Source: an uncultured Oscillospiraceae bacterium (lineage in GTDB: Bacteria; Bacillota_A; Clostridia; Oscillospirales; Oscillospiraceae). From it: a stretch of DNA of 38,980 nt. Made by a program: the position numbers and the translations under genes. This document shows, piece by piece, positions 15,540 to 23,903 of the stretch. Location: the NCBI GenBank assembly GCA_947631215.1, contig CANRKN010000009.1, positions 1 through 38,980 on the forward strand, given 5' to 3'. The notes beneath the pieces are model-generated. The model saw only the letters and a list, made by a program, of their open reading frames with translations, was not told the origin of the DNA and made no database searches. Position 1 is the stretch's first letter; each line of letters begins with the position of its first letter.

Positions 15540-17083
15540 GCGGGGAAGAATCCAAAGAAAAACGGCTGTTCATCAACATGGCGGCCCAGATCGTGTCCTT
15601 TACCGTCAGCGCGGGCATCAGCTTTTTCCTCACGCCCTTCATCGTGGAGAAGCTGGGCCGGGAGGCCTACGGCTTCGTGGGCCTGGCCAACGACTTCATA
15701 AGCTATGCCCAGATCCTGGTGACGGCCCTCAACTCCATGGCCTCCCGGTTCATCACCATCAGCGTCCACCGGGGGGAGAAGCAGTCTGCCAACGAGTACT
15801 TCACCTCCCTCATCATCGCCAATACCATTATAACCCTTGTCCTGCTGGTGCCGGCGGTGTTGGTGGTGCTGTACCTGGACAGGCTCCTGAACGTGCCGGC
15901 GGCGATATTGGGTGACGTGCGGCTTTTGTGGTCGCTGCTGTTCCTGGAGGCCCTGGCCGGCATCGCCATGAGCGTGTACGGCAGCGCCACGTATGTCAAA
16001 AACCGGCTGGACCTCTCCAGCAAGCGGCTTATCGAGTCGGAGCTGCTGCGGGCGGTCATCCTGCTGGCGGCGTTCACCCTCCTGCCGCCCCATGTGTACT
16101 ACCTGGGCGTGTCCGCGGTGGTGTGCGTCACCTACCGGACCATTACCAACATTCGCTATACCCGGATGCTCCTGCCGGAGATAGAGGTCAAAAAGAGCTA
16201 TTTCCGATGGGCACGGATAAAAGAGCTGGTCTCCGCGGGCATATGGAACTCCGTGACGAGGGTGGGGTCCCTTTTGTCCAACCAGCTGGACCTTCTCATC
16301 ACTAACCTGCTGGTGGGAGCCTCGGCCATGGGCAGCGTGAGCCTGGCCAAGAACCTGCCGGCGCTGATACAGGCCGTGTTCGGCATGCTGGCGGGGGTGT
16401 TCATGCCCCAGCTCAATATAAGCTACGCCAAGGGCGACACGGACCAGATGCGCGCCGAGCTCATCTTCTCCATCAAGCTCCTGGGCATGATCGCCTGCAT
16501 CCCCGTGGCCTGTGTGTACGCCTTCGGGGACGTGTTCTTCTCCCTGTGGGTGCCGGACCAGGACGCAAAGCTCCTGCAGGGCCTGGCCATCGTCACCATG
16601 CTGGCAAGCCCCCTGGGCTATCCCTTGGAGCCCCTATGGAACGTGTTCACGGTGACCAATAAGATAAAGCAGTCCTCCCTGTACCTCATCGCGAACTCCT
16701 TTGCCACCATCGGCGTGGTGTTCGGCCTGCTGCACTTTGCCCAGACCGACACGGCGAAGATGTACATCATCGTGGGCGTGAGCTCCGTTTTCAGCATCAT
16801 CCGGGGGGCCACGTTCCTGCCCCTCTACGGCGCCAAGTGCCTCAACATGAAGCTGACCACCTTCTATGGGCCGCTTTTAAAAAACCTGGCGGCGCTGGCG
16901 GTGGTGAGCGCCGTGGCCTTTGCATTGAAGGCCGCGTTCAGCGTGCACACCTGGCTGGGGCTCATCCTGGTATGCGGCACGGTGGGGCTCACGGCTCTCG
17001 CGGTGAACTACTTCGTGCTCCTGAGCCGGGCCGAGCGGGTGCTGCTGCACACAAAGGTCAAAGGATGGCTTAAAAAGACATGA
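15536..17083 (+). CDS. Polysaccharide/oligosaccharide flippase (MOP superfamily, Wzx-like)
   Basis: 515 residues from ATG 15536, which overlaps the upstream stop (ATGA); an in-frame ATG at 15482 lies inside the previous gene and is not needed. About 12-14 hydrophobic helices run along the whole protein, beginning with FINMAAQIVSFTVSAGISFFL. This fits the polysaccharide transport family that moves undecaprenyl-pyrophosphate-linked oligosaccharides across the membrane. It is the only flippase candidate in the glycan locus and would serve both operons. The stop again overlaps the next start (ATGA). A teichuronic acid or O-antigen type exporter would look the same. Confidence 0.9.
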   Translation: MSGEESKEKRLFINMAAQIVSFTVSAGISFFLTPFIVEKLGREAYGFVGLANDFISYAQILVTALNSMASRFITISVHRGEKQSANEYFTSLIIANTIITLVLLVPAVLVVLYLDRLLNVPAAILGDVRLLWSLLFLEALAGIAMSVYGSATYVKNRLDLSSKRLIESELLRAVILLAAFTLLPPHVYYLGVSAVVCVTYRTITNIRYTRMLLPEIEVKKSYFRWARIKELVSAGIWNSVTRVGSLLSNQLDLLITNLLVGASAMGSVSLAKNLPALIQAVFGMLAGVFMPQLNISYAKGDTDQMRAELIFSIKLLGMIACIPVACVYAFGDVFFSLWVPDQDAKLLQGLAIVTMLASPLGYPLEPLWNVFTVTNKIKQSSLYLIANSFATIGVVFGLLHFAQTDTAKMYIIVGVSSVFSIIRGATFLPLYGAKCLNMKLTTFYGPLLKNLAALAVVSAVAFALKAAFSVHTWLGLILVCGTVGLTALAVNYFVLLSRAERVLLHTKVKGWLKKT

Positions 17084-18960
17084 TACCGAAGATCATCCAT
17101 TACTGCTGGTTCGGCGGCAAGCCCCTGAGCGCCGAGACGGAAGAGTATATCGCTACCTGGCGGGCTCAGTGCCCGGACTACGAGATCAAAAGATGGGACG
17201 AGACCACCTTCGACGTGAACATGTGCCCCTACGCCAAAGAGGCATATGAGGCGAAAAAATGGGCCTTCCTCGCGGACTACGCCCGGCTCTGGGCGCTGGA
17301 GAAATACGGCGGGGTGTACATGGACACGGACGTGGAGCTTATAAAGCCCCTGGACGAGTTCTTGTCGGAGAGTGCCTTCTGCGGCTTTGAGGAGAAGGGC
17401 GTTTTATGCACCGCCCTTATGGGCTCCGAGCCCGAGGGAAAGTGGGTGCGCGCCCTGCTGGATGGCTACCGGGACAGGCATTTTCTTCTGGCGGACGGGA
17501 GCTACGACCAGACCACCAACGTGACGGTCATCTCCCAGCAGACGGAAAAGCTCTTCGGCCTTGCCATGGACGGCACGGCCCAAAAGGCGGAGGGGGTGCT
17601 GACCCTTTATCCCCGGGACCGGTTCAGCCCCATGGACTTTGAGACCGGGAAGATAGAGCGGACAGAGAACACCGCCGCCATCCACCACTTTGTGGCCTCC
17701 TGGCACGACGAAAAGTGGCTCAAGGAGCGGGCGGTGCGCTATAGGTGCATCAAACTCTTCGGCGAGGGCCTGGGCAATAGGGTCGCCAACGCCGTGAACT
17801 TCGCCCGCCGGCGGGACGGCAGCTTCCGCCGGGGCGTTAACTACTACCTGACCCTGCCCCTTATCGGCCTGAGCCGACTGCTCCCCGTGGGGAACGCCGT
17901 GGTATTCGAGACGGAGGGGGACTTCTGTGACAACGGCCGGGCGCTCTATGAATACCTCCTGCGGGTGGGGGCGAATCGCCGGCGGAAGCTCATATGGCTG
18001 GTGAAGGAGCCGGAGAGGTTCCGGGACCGGCAGCGGGACAACGTGCTCTTCCTCCGGCGGGACAGCCTGGCGGGCCGGTACTGGGTGAGCCGGGCGCAGT
18101 TTTTCTTCTTCACCCACCCCTGGTGGATGAAGTCCTGGCGCAAAGGCCAGACGGTGGTGAGCCTGTGGCACGGGGTGCCCCTGAAGGCCGGGAACGGCCG
18201 GGATATGTCCGGCGTTTTTGACTTCTTCACGGCCTCCTCCCCGGAGACCTACGAGCTCTACCACAAGTTCACCGGCGTGCAATTAAAGCAATACCTGCCT
18301 CTGGGCCAGCCCCGGCTGGACGTGATGTTTAAGACACGGGACCTTTCGCCCCTTCTGGGGGGCATGGCCCGGGGCCGGGAGTATGAAAAGCTCATCCTCT
18401 GCATGCCCACCTTCCGTCAGACCCAGCGGTGGACGGACGGGGCCTTCGCCAACACCTATTCCATCAACCCCGTGGAGACGCTGGAGCAGCTGGAAGCGCT
18501 CAACAGCTTTCTGGCGGCCCATAAAATGGTCCTGGCGGCCAAGATACACCACCTGCAAAAGCTGGATTTCCTGGCAAGGACCAGCCTTTCCAATATCCTC
18601 TATCTCACGGACGATGACCTGATGGCCGCAGGTACCCAGCTCTATGAGCTGGTGGGCGGGGCGGACTGCCTGCTGACGGACTACTCGTCCATCTATTTCG
18701 ACTACCTCACCCTGGATAGGCCCATCGGCTTTTTCGTGGGGGATTTGGAGCAGTACACCCGGGGCTTTCTGGTGGAGGAGCCGCTGGCCTGGATGCCGGG
18801 GGAGAAGATCAAAGACTTTGCCGGGCTGCTGAGCTTTTTGGAGGACATATCCGCCGGGAAGGATGGCTATGGCCCCGCGCGGAAGGAGCTGCGGGATAAG
18901 GTGGACCCCTATCAGGACGACGAAAACTGTAAGCGCATCGCGGAAAACTTCGGCCTTTGA
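17080..18960 (+). CDS. Two-domain fusion: GT32-type glycosyltransferase + CDP-glycerol glycerophosphotransferase (TagF/TagB-like)
   Basis: 626 residues. Residues 1 to about 225 match the sugar-transferase family with a DXD motif: IPKIIHYCWFGGKPL at the start, KWAFLADYARLWALEKYGGV, then DTD at 82-84. From about 270 to the end the protein matches the CDP-glycerol glycerophosphotransferase family: LWHGVPLK at 362-369 with the conserved His, QPRLDVMF, and TDYSSIYFDYL at 533-543. One half would add a sugar, the other a polyol-phosphate from a CDP-activated donor, as in teichoic-acid-like glycans. No tagD-like gene making CDP-glycerol is present. The start overlaps the flippase stop (ATGA) and licD follows. 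Confidence 0.87.
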   Translation: MIPKIIHYCWFGGKPLSAETEEYIATWRAQCPDYEIKRWDETTFDVNMCPYAKEAYEAKKWAFLADYARLWALEKYGGVYMDTDVELIKPLDEFLSESAFCGFEEKGVLCTALMGSEPEGKWVRALLDGYRDRHFLLADGSYDQTTNVTVISQQTEKLFGLAMDGTAQKAEGVLTLYPRDRFSPMDFETGKIERTENTAAIHHFVASWHDEKWLKERAVRYRCIKLFGEGLGNRVANAVNFARRRDGSFRRGVNYYLTLPLIGLSRLLPVGNAVVFETEGDFCDNGRALYEYLLRVGANRRRKLIWLVKEPERFRDRQRDNVLFLRRDSLAGRYWVSRAQFFFFTHPWWMKSWRKGQTVVSLWHGVPLKAGNGRDMSGVFDFFTASSPETYELYHKFTGVQLKQYLPLGQPRLDVMFKTRDLSPLLGGMARGREYEKLILCMPTFRQTQRWTDGAFANTYSINPVETLEQLEALNSFLAAHKMVLAAKIHHLQKLDFLARTSLSNILYLTDDDLMAAGTQLYELVGGADCLLTDYSSIYFDYLTLDRPIGFFVGDLEQYTRGFLVEEPLAWMPGEKIKDFAGLLSFLEDISAGKDGYGPARKELRDKVDPYQDDENCKRIAENFGL

Positions 18961-18969
18961 GGAGAGGGT

Positions 18970-19800
18970 ATGGACATAGACGTAAAAGCGGTACAGGCCC
19001 GGGAGCTGGCGATACTGAAGGAGGTTTCGGCGGCACTGGACCGGCTGGGCCTGCGGTACTGGGCCGACGGGGGGACCCTCCTGGGAGCCGCCCGGCACAA
19101 GGGCTTCATCCCCTGGGACGACGATATCGACATCGGCATGCCCCGGCGGGACTTCGATATCTTCCGCCGCGCGGCGGCGAAGGAGCTGCCCGACTGGCTC
19201 ATATTGCAAGACTATGAGAACGTGCGCCATGCGGGGCACTCCATCCTGAAAATACACGACGCCCGGACCACCTTCATCGAGGAGGCCCTGGCCCCCTATC
19301 CCGAGGCCCACACGGGGGTATATATCGACGTGTTCTGCTTCGACGGCCTGCCGGCGCCCGGCCCCGAGCGGGAGGCCCGGCAGCGGCGGAAGGACCAGTT
19401 TGCCCGCCTGAACGGCTTTCTCCGGGCCACCTGGCGGGATACCCGCACAACGGGTGAGAAGCTGCGGTATATCCTGCTCTCCCCCGCGCGGTGGCTGCTG
19501 CCCTATAACTGGGCGAGCATGTGCCAGGAGGAGCTGTACCGGAAGACCGATTTCGATACCTCCGACTGGATCAGCGAGTGCTTCGACTGGGTGATATACC
19601 CCGCCGGGTGCCTGCGGGGGACGGTGAAGCTGCCCTTCGAGGACATGGAGCTTCCCTGCCCCGCGGGGTACGACGAATACCTGACCACCGTGTATGGCGA
19701 CTGGCGCCAGCCGCCCCCGGAGGGGGAGCGGGAGCCCGCCCATCCGGTGGCATGGTTCAGTCTGGACAGGTCCTACCGGGACCGCTGGTGGGAGAAATGA
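18970..19800 (+). CDS. LicD family phosphotransferase
   Basis: 276 residues, typical LicD length, with GGAGAGGGT just before ATG 18970. The hallmark is at residues 31-57: WADGGTLLGAARHKG followed by FIPWDDDIDIGM, a nucleotidyltransferase-fold active site with the acidic cluster D50-D54. LicD proteins transfer phosphocholine, or in other species phosphoribitol or phosphoglycerol, from a CDP donor to surface glycans. The substrate cannot be assigned because no choline uptake or activation genes (licA, licB, licC) are nearby. It is the last gene of the plus-strand glycan operon; a terminator follows 10 bases after the stop. Confidence 0.9.
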   Translation: MDIDVKAVQARELAILKEVSAALDRLGLRYWADGGTLLGAARHKGFIPWDDDIDIGMPRRDFDIFRRAAAKELPDWLILQDYENVRHAGHSILKIHDARTTFIEEALAPYPEAHTGVYIDVFCFDGLPAPGPEREARQRRKDQFARLNGFLRATWRDTRTTGEKLRYILLSPARWLLPYNWASMCQEELYRKTDFDTSDWISECFDWVIYPAGCLRGTVKLPFEDMELPCPAGYDEYLTTVYGDWRQPPPEGEREPAHPVAWFSLDRSYRDRWWEK

Positions 19801-19810
19801 GCAGAAAAAC

Positions 19811-19842
19811 GCCCTCGCGCGAAAAGCGCGAGGGCATTTTTT
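19811..19842. terminator. Terminator between the convergent glycan operons
   Basis: GCCCTCGCGC (19811-19820), loop GAAAA, and GCGCGAGGGC (19826-19835), followed by a T-rich run at 19837-19842. An A-tract on the left side gives the minus strand its own U-run, so it probably stops transcription from both operons. Confidence 0.9.
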
Positions 19843-19849
19843 CATCGGT

Positions 19850-20866
19850 TCACTTGCCCGCGGCCCGGAGCCGCAGCTTCGTCACCAATAAGGCGGGCAG
19901 ATACAGCTTACACTTTACCAGCAGCACGTAGAGCTTTATATACCCCGGCAGGCCGTTCAGGGAGAGCCTGGCGGGCAGGTCCGTCTCCTTCATGGCCTTT
20001 GCCACCCGCTTCGCCGCGGCCGCAAGGCCCGTGCCGCCGTAGAGCACCTCCATGGACAGGCCCCGGATGAGGCCGTTATGGACCGTGAAGGCGTTGATCT
20101 GGGGCGGGAACAGGGGGGAGAGGGGGGCCAGATGCGAGTTTACATAATCCAAAAACCACTCTATCTCCTGAAAGAACCGGGGCCGATAATGGCGCAGGTT
20201 GGAGACCTCCACCCGGCGGTAGATATAGAGCTTCTCCCGGGAGATGTACACGTCCTTGGCGCAGAACAGGCACTCGTAGGTCATGGCCGTGTCCTCGTAG
20301 AGGGTGATGCGCCCATCGGAGAGGTAGTGCTCCGCGATGAGCTCCCGCCGCCATGCCTTGGTGGGCAGGTAGCCGGGCAGAAGCTGGGTGCCGAAGGGCG
20401 CGCGGCGGCTGTCGATGAGCATATAGGGGTATATCTCCGCCTCCAGACGGGCCTTGTCGTAATACCCCTCTTCGGCGTAGACGGGCTGCTCCGTCTCGCC
20501 GGTGTCCCGGGCGACGTCGAATACCACTACGTCGGGATGATGGGCGCCGATGTGGCCCTTGAGGACTTCCAGCCACCGGCTCTCCACCCAATCGTCGGAA
20601 TCCACAAAGCACACATACTCGCCCCGGGCCCGGTCAATGCCCGCTTTGCGGGCGGGGGTGGGGCCGGCGTTGGCCTGATGGATGACCGAGACGCGGCTGT
20701 CCTTCGCGGCGTAGCCGTCACAGAGGGAGGGGCAGCCGTCGGGGGAGCCGTCGTCCACCAGGATGAGCTCAAAGTCCCCGCAGGTCTGGGAGAGGATGCT
20801 GTCCACACACTGGGCCAGATACTTCTCCGCGTTATAGACCGGGACGATGACGGAAAAAAGCGGCAT
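19850..20866 (-). CDS. Glycosyltransferase family 2 protein
   Basis: 338 residues with GAGGAG 6 bases before the ATG. The GT-A domain has FSVIVPVYNAEKYLAQC at the N-terminus, VDDGSPDGC at 38-46 and VDSDDW at 88-93. The C-terminal half is helical and basic and lacks clear membrane helices. It is the last gene of the minus-strand glycan operon and is a paralogue of the next upstream gene. A 32-base stretch (20729-20760) is identical to 21737-21768. Donor and acceptor sugars are unknown. Confidence 0.9.
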   Translation of the reverse strand: MPLFSVIVPVYNAEKYLAQCVDSILSQTCGDFELILVDDGSPDGCPSLCDGYAAKDSRVSVIHQANAGPTPARKAGIDRARGEYVCFVDSDDWVESRWLEVLKGHIGAHHPDVVVFDVARDTGETEQPVYAEEGYYDKARLEAEIYPYMLIDSRRAPFGTQLLPGYLPTKAWRRELIAEHYLSDGRITLYEDTAMTYECLFCAKDVYISREKLYIYRRVEVSNLRHYRPRFFQEIEWFLDYVNSHLAPLSPLFPPQINAFTVHNGLIRGLSMEVLYGGTGLAAAAKRVAKAMKETDLPARLSLNGLPGYIKLYVLLVKCKLYLPALLVTKLRLRAAGK

Positions 20867-20878
20867 AGGCTACTCCTC

Positions 20879-21874
20879 TCAGTCCATGCGCAGGCGCACC
20901 AGCGCCGCGGCCGCCGGCCACAGCCGGCACTTCAAAAGCACCAGGAACGCTTTCATGTAGGCGGGCAGGCCGTCAAAGCTGAGATCCCCGGGGATGCCCG
21001 TGGCCCTCATGGCCCGGCCCGTGTTCCGGGCGGCGGCGGAGAGGGAGCCCTGGTGGGCGCACTCGGTGGCGATGGCGGTGATGACCATGCGCATGTACGC
21101 GCCGTTGATCTGCCGGTCGATGGCGGGCTCCAGGCCCCCCATGCGCCTGCGCAGGTACCGAAAACAGGTCTGCACTTCCTGAAAATACCGGGGTCGGTAG
21201 TCGTTCAAAAGAGACCCCTCCCGCAGCCGGTAGACGTACAGGGGCTCATGGGTGACGTACATGCTTTGGGCGTGGTACATGCACTCGTAGGCCATGGCGA
21301 TGTCCTCGAAGAGGGTGACGCCGGAGGAGGCCTGCACGTAGTGGTCTATAAGAAGCTGCCGCCTGCCCACCCGGGCCCAGATGAAGGCGGGCACCTGCCG
21401 GGAGGGGGAGGCGAAGTCGCAGATCATGTAGGGGTAGACCTCCGCCGCGAGGCGGGCCTTGTCGTAATACCCCTCGGCGGCGCCGATGGCGTAGCGGCTG
21501 GGGCCGGTATCCCGCTGGTGGCCAAAGAGGACGATATCCGGTCTGTTATGGGCGTCGATGTGGCCCTTTATCGTCTCCAGCCAGTTGGGCAGGACCCAGT
21601 CGTCGGAGTCCACAAAGGCCACGTATTCGCTCGCTACCGCGTCCAGGCCCGTCTTCCGGGCGGCGGCGAGGCCGCCGTTGGCACGGTGGATGACCCGGAT
21701 GCGGGGGTCTTTTTTGGCGTACTCGTCGCACAGGACGGGGCAGCCGTCGGGGGAGCCGTCGTCCACCAATATGAGCTCAAAGTCGGCATAGGTCTGGGCC
21801 AAAATGCTGTCCACGCACTGGGCCAGGTATTCTTCCACCTTGTAGACGGGGACCACGACCGTAAATTCGCTCAT
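20879..21874 (-). CDS. Glycosyltransferase family 2 protein
   Basis: 331 residues from the ATG at 21872-21874, which overlaps the stop of the upstream gene (ATGA). A longer in-frame reading to 21919 lies inside that gene and starts before the conserved FTVVVPVYKVEEYLAQC. Catalytic-domain motifs are VDDGSPDGC and VDSDDW. The C-terminal region shares PARY/FQE-type and DLSFDGLPAYMK-type segments with the downstream GT2, so the two probably arose by tandem duplication. The expected role is addition of one sugar to the lipid-linked glycan. Confidence 0.9.
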   Translation of the reverse strand: MSEFTVVVPVYKVEEYLAQCVDSILAQTYADFELILVDDGSPDGCPVLCDEYAKKDPRIRVIHRANGGLAAARKTGLDAVASEYVAFVDSDDWVLPNWLETIKGHIDAHNRPDIVLFGHQRDTGPSRYAIGAAEGYYDKARLAAEVYPYMICDFASPSRQVPAFIWARVGRRQLLIDHYVQASSGVTLFEDIAMAYECMYHAQSMYVTHEPLYVYRLREGSLLNDYRPRYFQEVQTCFRYLRRRMGGLEPAIDRQINGAYMRMVITAIATECAHQGSLSAAARNTGRAMRATGIPGDLSFDGLPAYMKAFLVLLKCRLWPAAAALVRLRMD

Positions 21875-22914
21875 GCCCCCGCCCCCTTCCCGGCCATGGA
21901 CGCCGCAACGCGGACGCACAGGCCCGTGAAGCCCATGTCCAGCAGCCGGTAAAATACCCGGGTGGCCATATCGCCCCGGGCGGCGGCGTACCGGGCCAGG
22001 GCCCCGGCGGGGGCGCCGTCGGCGAACCGCCGGACCAGAGCCCGCCGCTGGGCCATGGTCAGGTCCGCCCGGCCCGCGGCCCGGTAGATGCGGGCGTGGA
22101 CCATGCTGCCCACGAAGGCCAGCACGGCGTCTTTATCCATGTCAAAATCCTCCGCCACCTTCGTCAGGGCCTCGTATACGGCCCCGATGCGCATAAGCTC
22201 CTCCTCGCCAGAGCGATGGGACACAGAGCCGGTGAGGATGCGGTGGTGGTATTTGGCAGTTGTGGGCACGGTCACGGCTTTTTGGCTGAGGTTCACCGCC
22301 GCGGCGTTCAGCACCGCGTCCTCCCCCAGGGACAGCCGCCCGTCGTACCAGGGAAGGGCCTTTATGAGCATCTCCCGCCGGCAGAGTTTGTCCCACTTGG
22401 CGTAGGTCAGGGGCCGGTCCGGTTTGTCGGGGACGCCGTCATAGCGGAAGGAGAGCATGTATTCGTGCGCCAGGCGCTTTGTGTCCTCCGGCCCGGCCCA
22501 GCAGGTGACGCCGGTGCGCTGGCTGCCCAGGGTGCGCTGGGTATCGCCGGAGAAGAGCTCGTTGACGAACTGGCCCTCGGCCATGTCCGCGCCGTGGGTC
22601 TCCAATGCCTTCAAAAGCTCCGCGAACCAGCCCGCGTCCACCCAGTCGTCCGCGTCCACGAAGCCCAGGATATCCCCGGAGGCGGCCTCGATCCCGGCGG
22701 CCACGGCGTCGGCCACGCCCCCCGGGGCCCGGTGCAGGACCCGGACGCGGGAGTCTTTCGCCGCGTATGCGTCGCAGAGGGCAGGGCTCCCGTCGGTGGA
22801 GCCGTCGTCCACCAGGATGAGCTCCCAGTCCTCCAGCGTCTGGGCCAGAATGCTGTCCACACATTGGGCCAGATATTCTGCCGCGTTATAGACGGGCACG
22901 ATGACGGATACCAT
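21871..22914 (-). CDS. Glycosyltransferase family 2 protein
   Basis: 347 residues from ATG 22912-22914, which begins directly with the conserved MVSVIVPVYNAAEYLAQC; an in-frame extension to 22983 overlaps the upstream gene and is unlikely. Motifs are VDDGSTDGS near 36-43 and VDADDW at 86-91. The C-terminal half differs from the two GT2 proteins downstream, so it may use another acceptor. It starts 8 bases after the ATP-grasp gene stop and overlaps the next gene by ATGA, within one operon. Confidence 0.9.
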   Translation of the reverse strand: MVSVIVPVYNAAEYLAQCVDSILAQTLEDWELILVDDGSTDGSPALCDAYAAKDSRVRVLHRAPGGVADAVAAGIEAASGDILGFVDADDWVDAGWFAELLKALETHGADMAEGQFVNELFSGDTQRTLGSQRTGVTCWAGPEDTKRLAHEYMLSFRYDGVPDKPDRPLTYAKWDKLCRREMLIKALPWYDGRLSLGEDAVLNAAAVNLSQKAVTVPTTAKYHHRILTGSVSHRSGEEELMRIGAVYEALTKVAEDFDMDKDAVLAFVGSMVHARIYRAAGRADLTMAQRRALVRRFADGAPAGALARYAAARGDMATRVFYRLLDMGFTGLCVRVAASMAGKGAGA

Positions 22915-22922
22915 GGCGCGCC

Positions 22923-23903
22923 TCACAGGAGCTTGGTGAGCTCTTTGTACCAGCCCCGCCGGTCCACGAACTGGCGCACGCATATGTCCGCCCTATCGTT
23001 GCCCTCGATGAGGCACACGCCCTCTTCCGTCACGGCCACGTCCCAGCCGATGTAGCGCATGTCGGGCACTTCCCTGGCCGCGGCGGTGACCAGGGCCACC
23101 GCCTCCTCCCAATAGGGCACATGATAGCCCGGGAAGGGGACGCCGCTCAAGGGATGCACCACGTACTCCCGCCGGTGCATGTCGATGGCGGGTGTGGTGA
23201 CGAGGCCGGTATCCACGTCGATATGGGCGGCCATGCCCCCGGCGCCCATGTTGTCCACCACCGCGTCCCCCGCGCCGGTGCGCAGGAACGCGGAGAACAC
23301 GTGTACGTTCCCCTTCCCGTCCACCATGGTGTTCAGCCGGGGCACGTTGGTGCTGGCGGGGTTGAAGGCGGCAAGGCTGGGGTGCTGCAGGACCATCTCC
23401 TCCGCCAGCATGTCCCGGCTGCCGTCGTAGAGGGCGCGCAGGTCGTCCGCCGGGTCGTAGTCATAGCGGGAGATGCCCTTGCCGCAGGAGAGGCTGGTGG
23501 CCTTGAGCATGATTTTGCCGTGGGCCTTGACGAAGGCCTCGAATTCCTCAAAGGAAGCCTGAGAAAGGTCCAGCCAGTCCCGGTTCAGATAGGATGCGAA
23601 GCGCCGGTTGAAGGCGGCCTTGTTGATGAAGAGCTGCTTGTCCCCGGTGTTGACCTTTTTGATGAAGCGCTCGAAGCGGAGCATGGTGAAATACCGGGCC
23701 CGCTCCCGGTCGCTTTTTTTGTCGAAGTTAAGCTGGGCGTACTCCGCCGGGCTGGACCCGTGGCGCGCCACGCACCAGAGCATGCTCACCCAGTTTGTGA
23801 AGTACCCCCAGCCGCCGTACTGGGCCCTCATCTGCTCCCGGAAAAACCCGAAGGAGCTCTGAAAAAGCCCTTTTAAGGTGGCCTCCCGAAAAATGTCGCT
23901 CAT
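22923..23903 (-). CDS. Sugar-transfer-associated ATP-grasp protein
   Basis: 326 residues from ATG 23901-23903, which overlaps the upstream stop (ATGA). The protein resembles the ATP-grasp family found in capsule and exopolysaccharide loci. Features include FINKAAFNRRF near residue 93, the nucleotide-binding region KIMLKATSLSCGKGI, EEMVLQHPSL, and the metal-binding end YIGWDVAVTEEGVCLIEGN. ATP-grasp enzymes join a carboxylate to an amine or similar nucleophile through an acyl-phosphate. The substrate of this subfamily is not established. Placed between a membrane glycosyltransferase and GT2 genes, it probably modifies a sugar residue or its substituent. Confidence 0.82.
   Translation of the reverse strand: MSDIFREATLKGLFQSSFGFFREQMRAQYGGWGYFTNWVSMLWCVARHGSSPAEYAQLNFDKKSDRERARYFTMLRFERFIKKVNTGDKQLFINKAAFNRRFASYLNRDWLDLSQASFEEFEAFVKAHGKIMLKATSLSCGKGISRYDYDPADDLRALYDGSRDMLAEEMVLQHPSLAAFNPASTNVPRLNTMVDGKGNVHVFSAFLRTGAGDAVVDNMGAGGMAAHIDVDTGLVTTPAIDMHRREYVVHPLSGVPFPGYHVPYWEEAVALVTAAAREVPDMRYIGWDVAVTEEGVCLIEGNDRADICVRQFVDRRGWYKELTKLL

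Noticed and set aside
20078..21952. A 624-codon open frame on the plus strand opposite the GT2 genes
   Set aside because: It runs antisense to two clear glycosyltransferase genes, has no domain pattern, and reflects low stop-codon frequency in GC-rich DNA.
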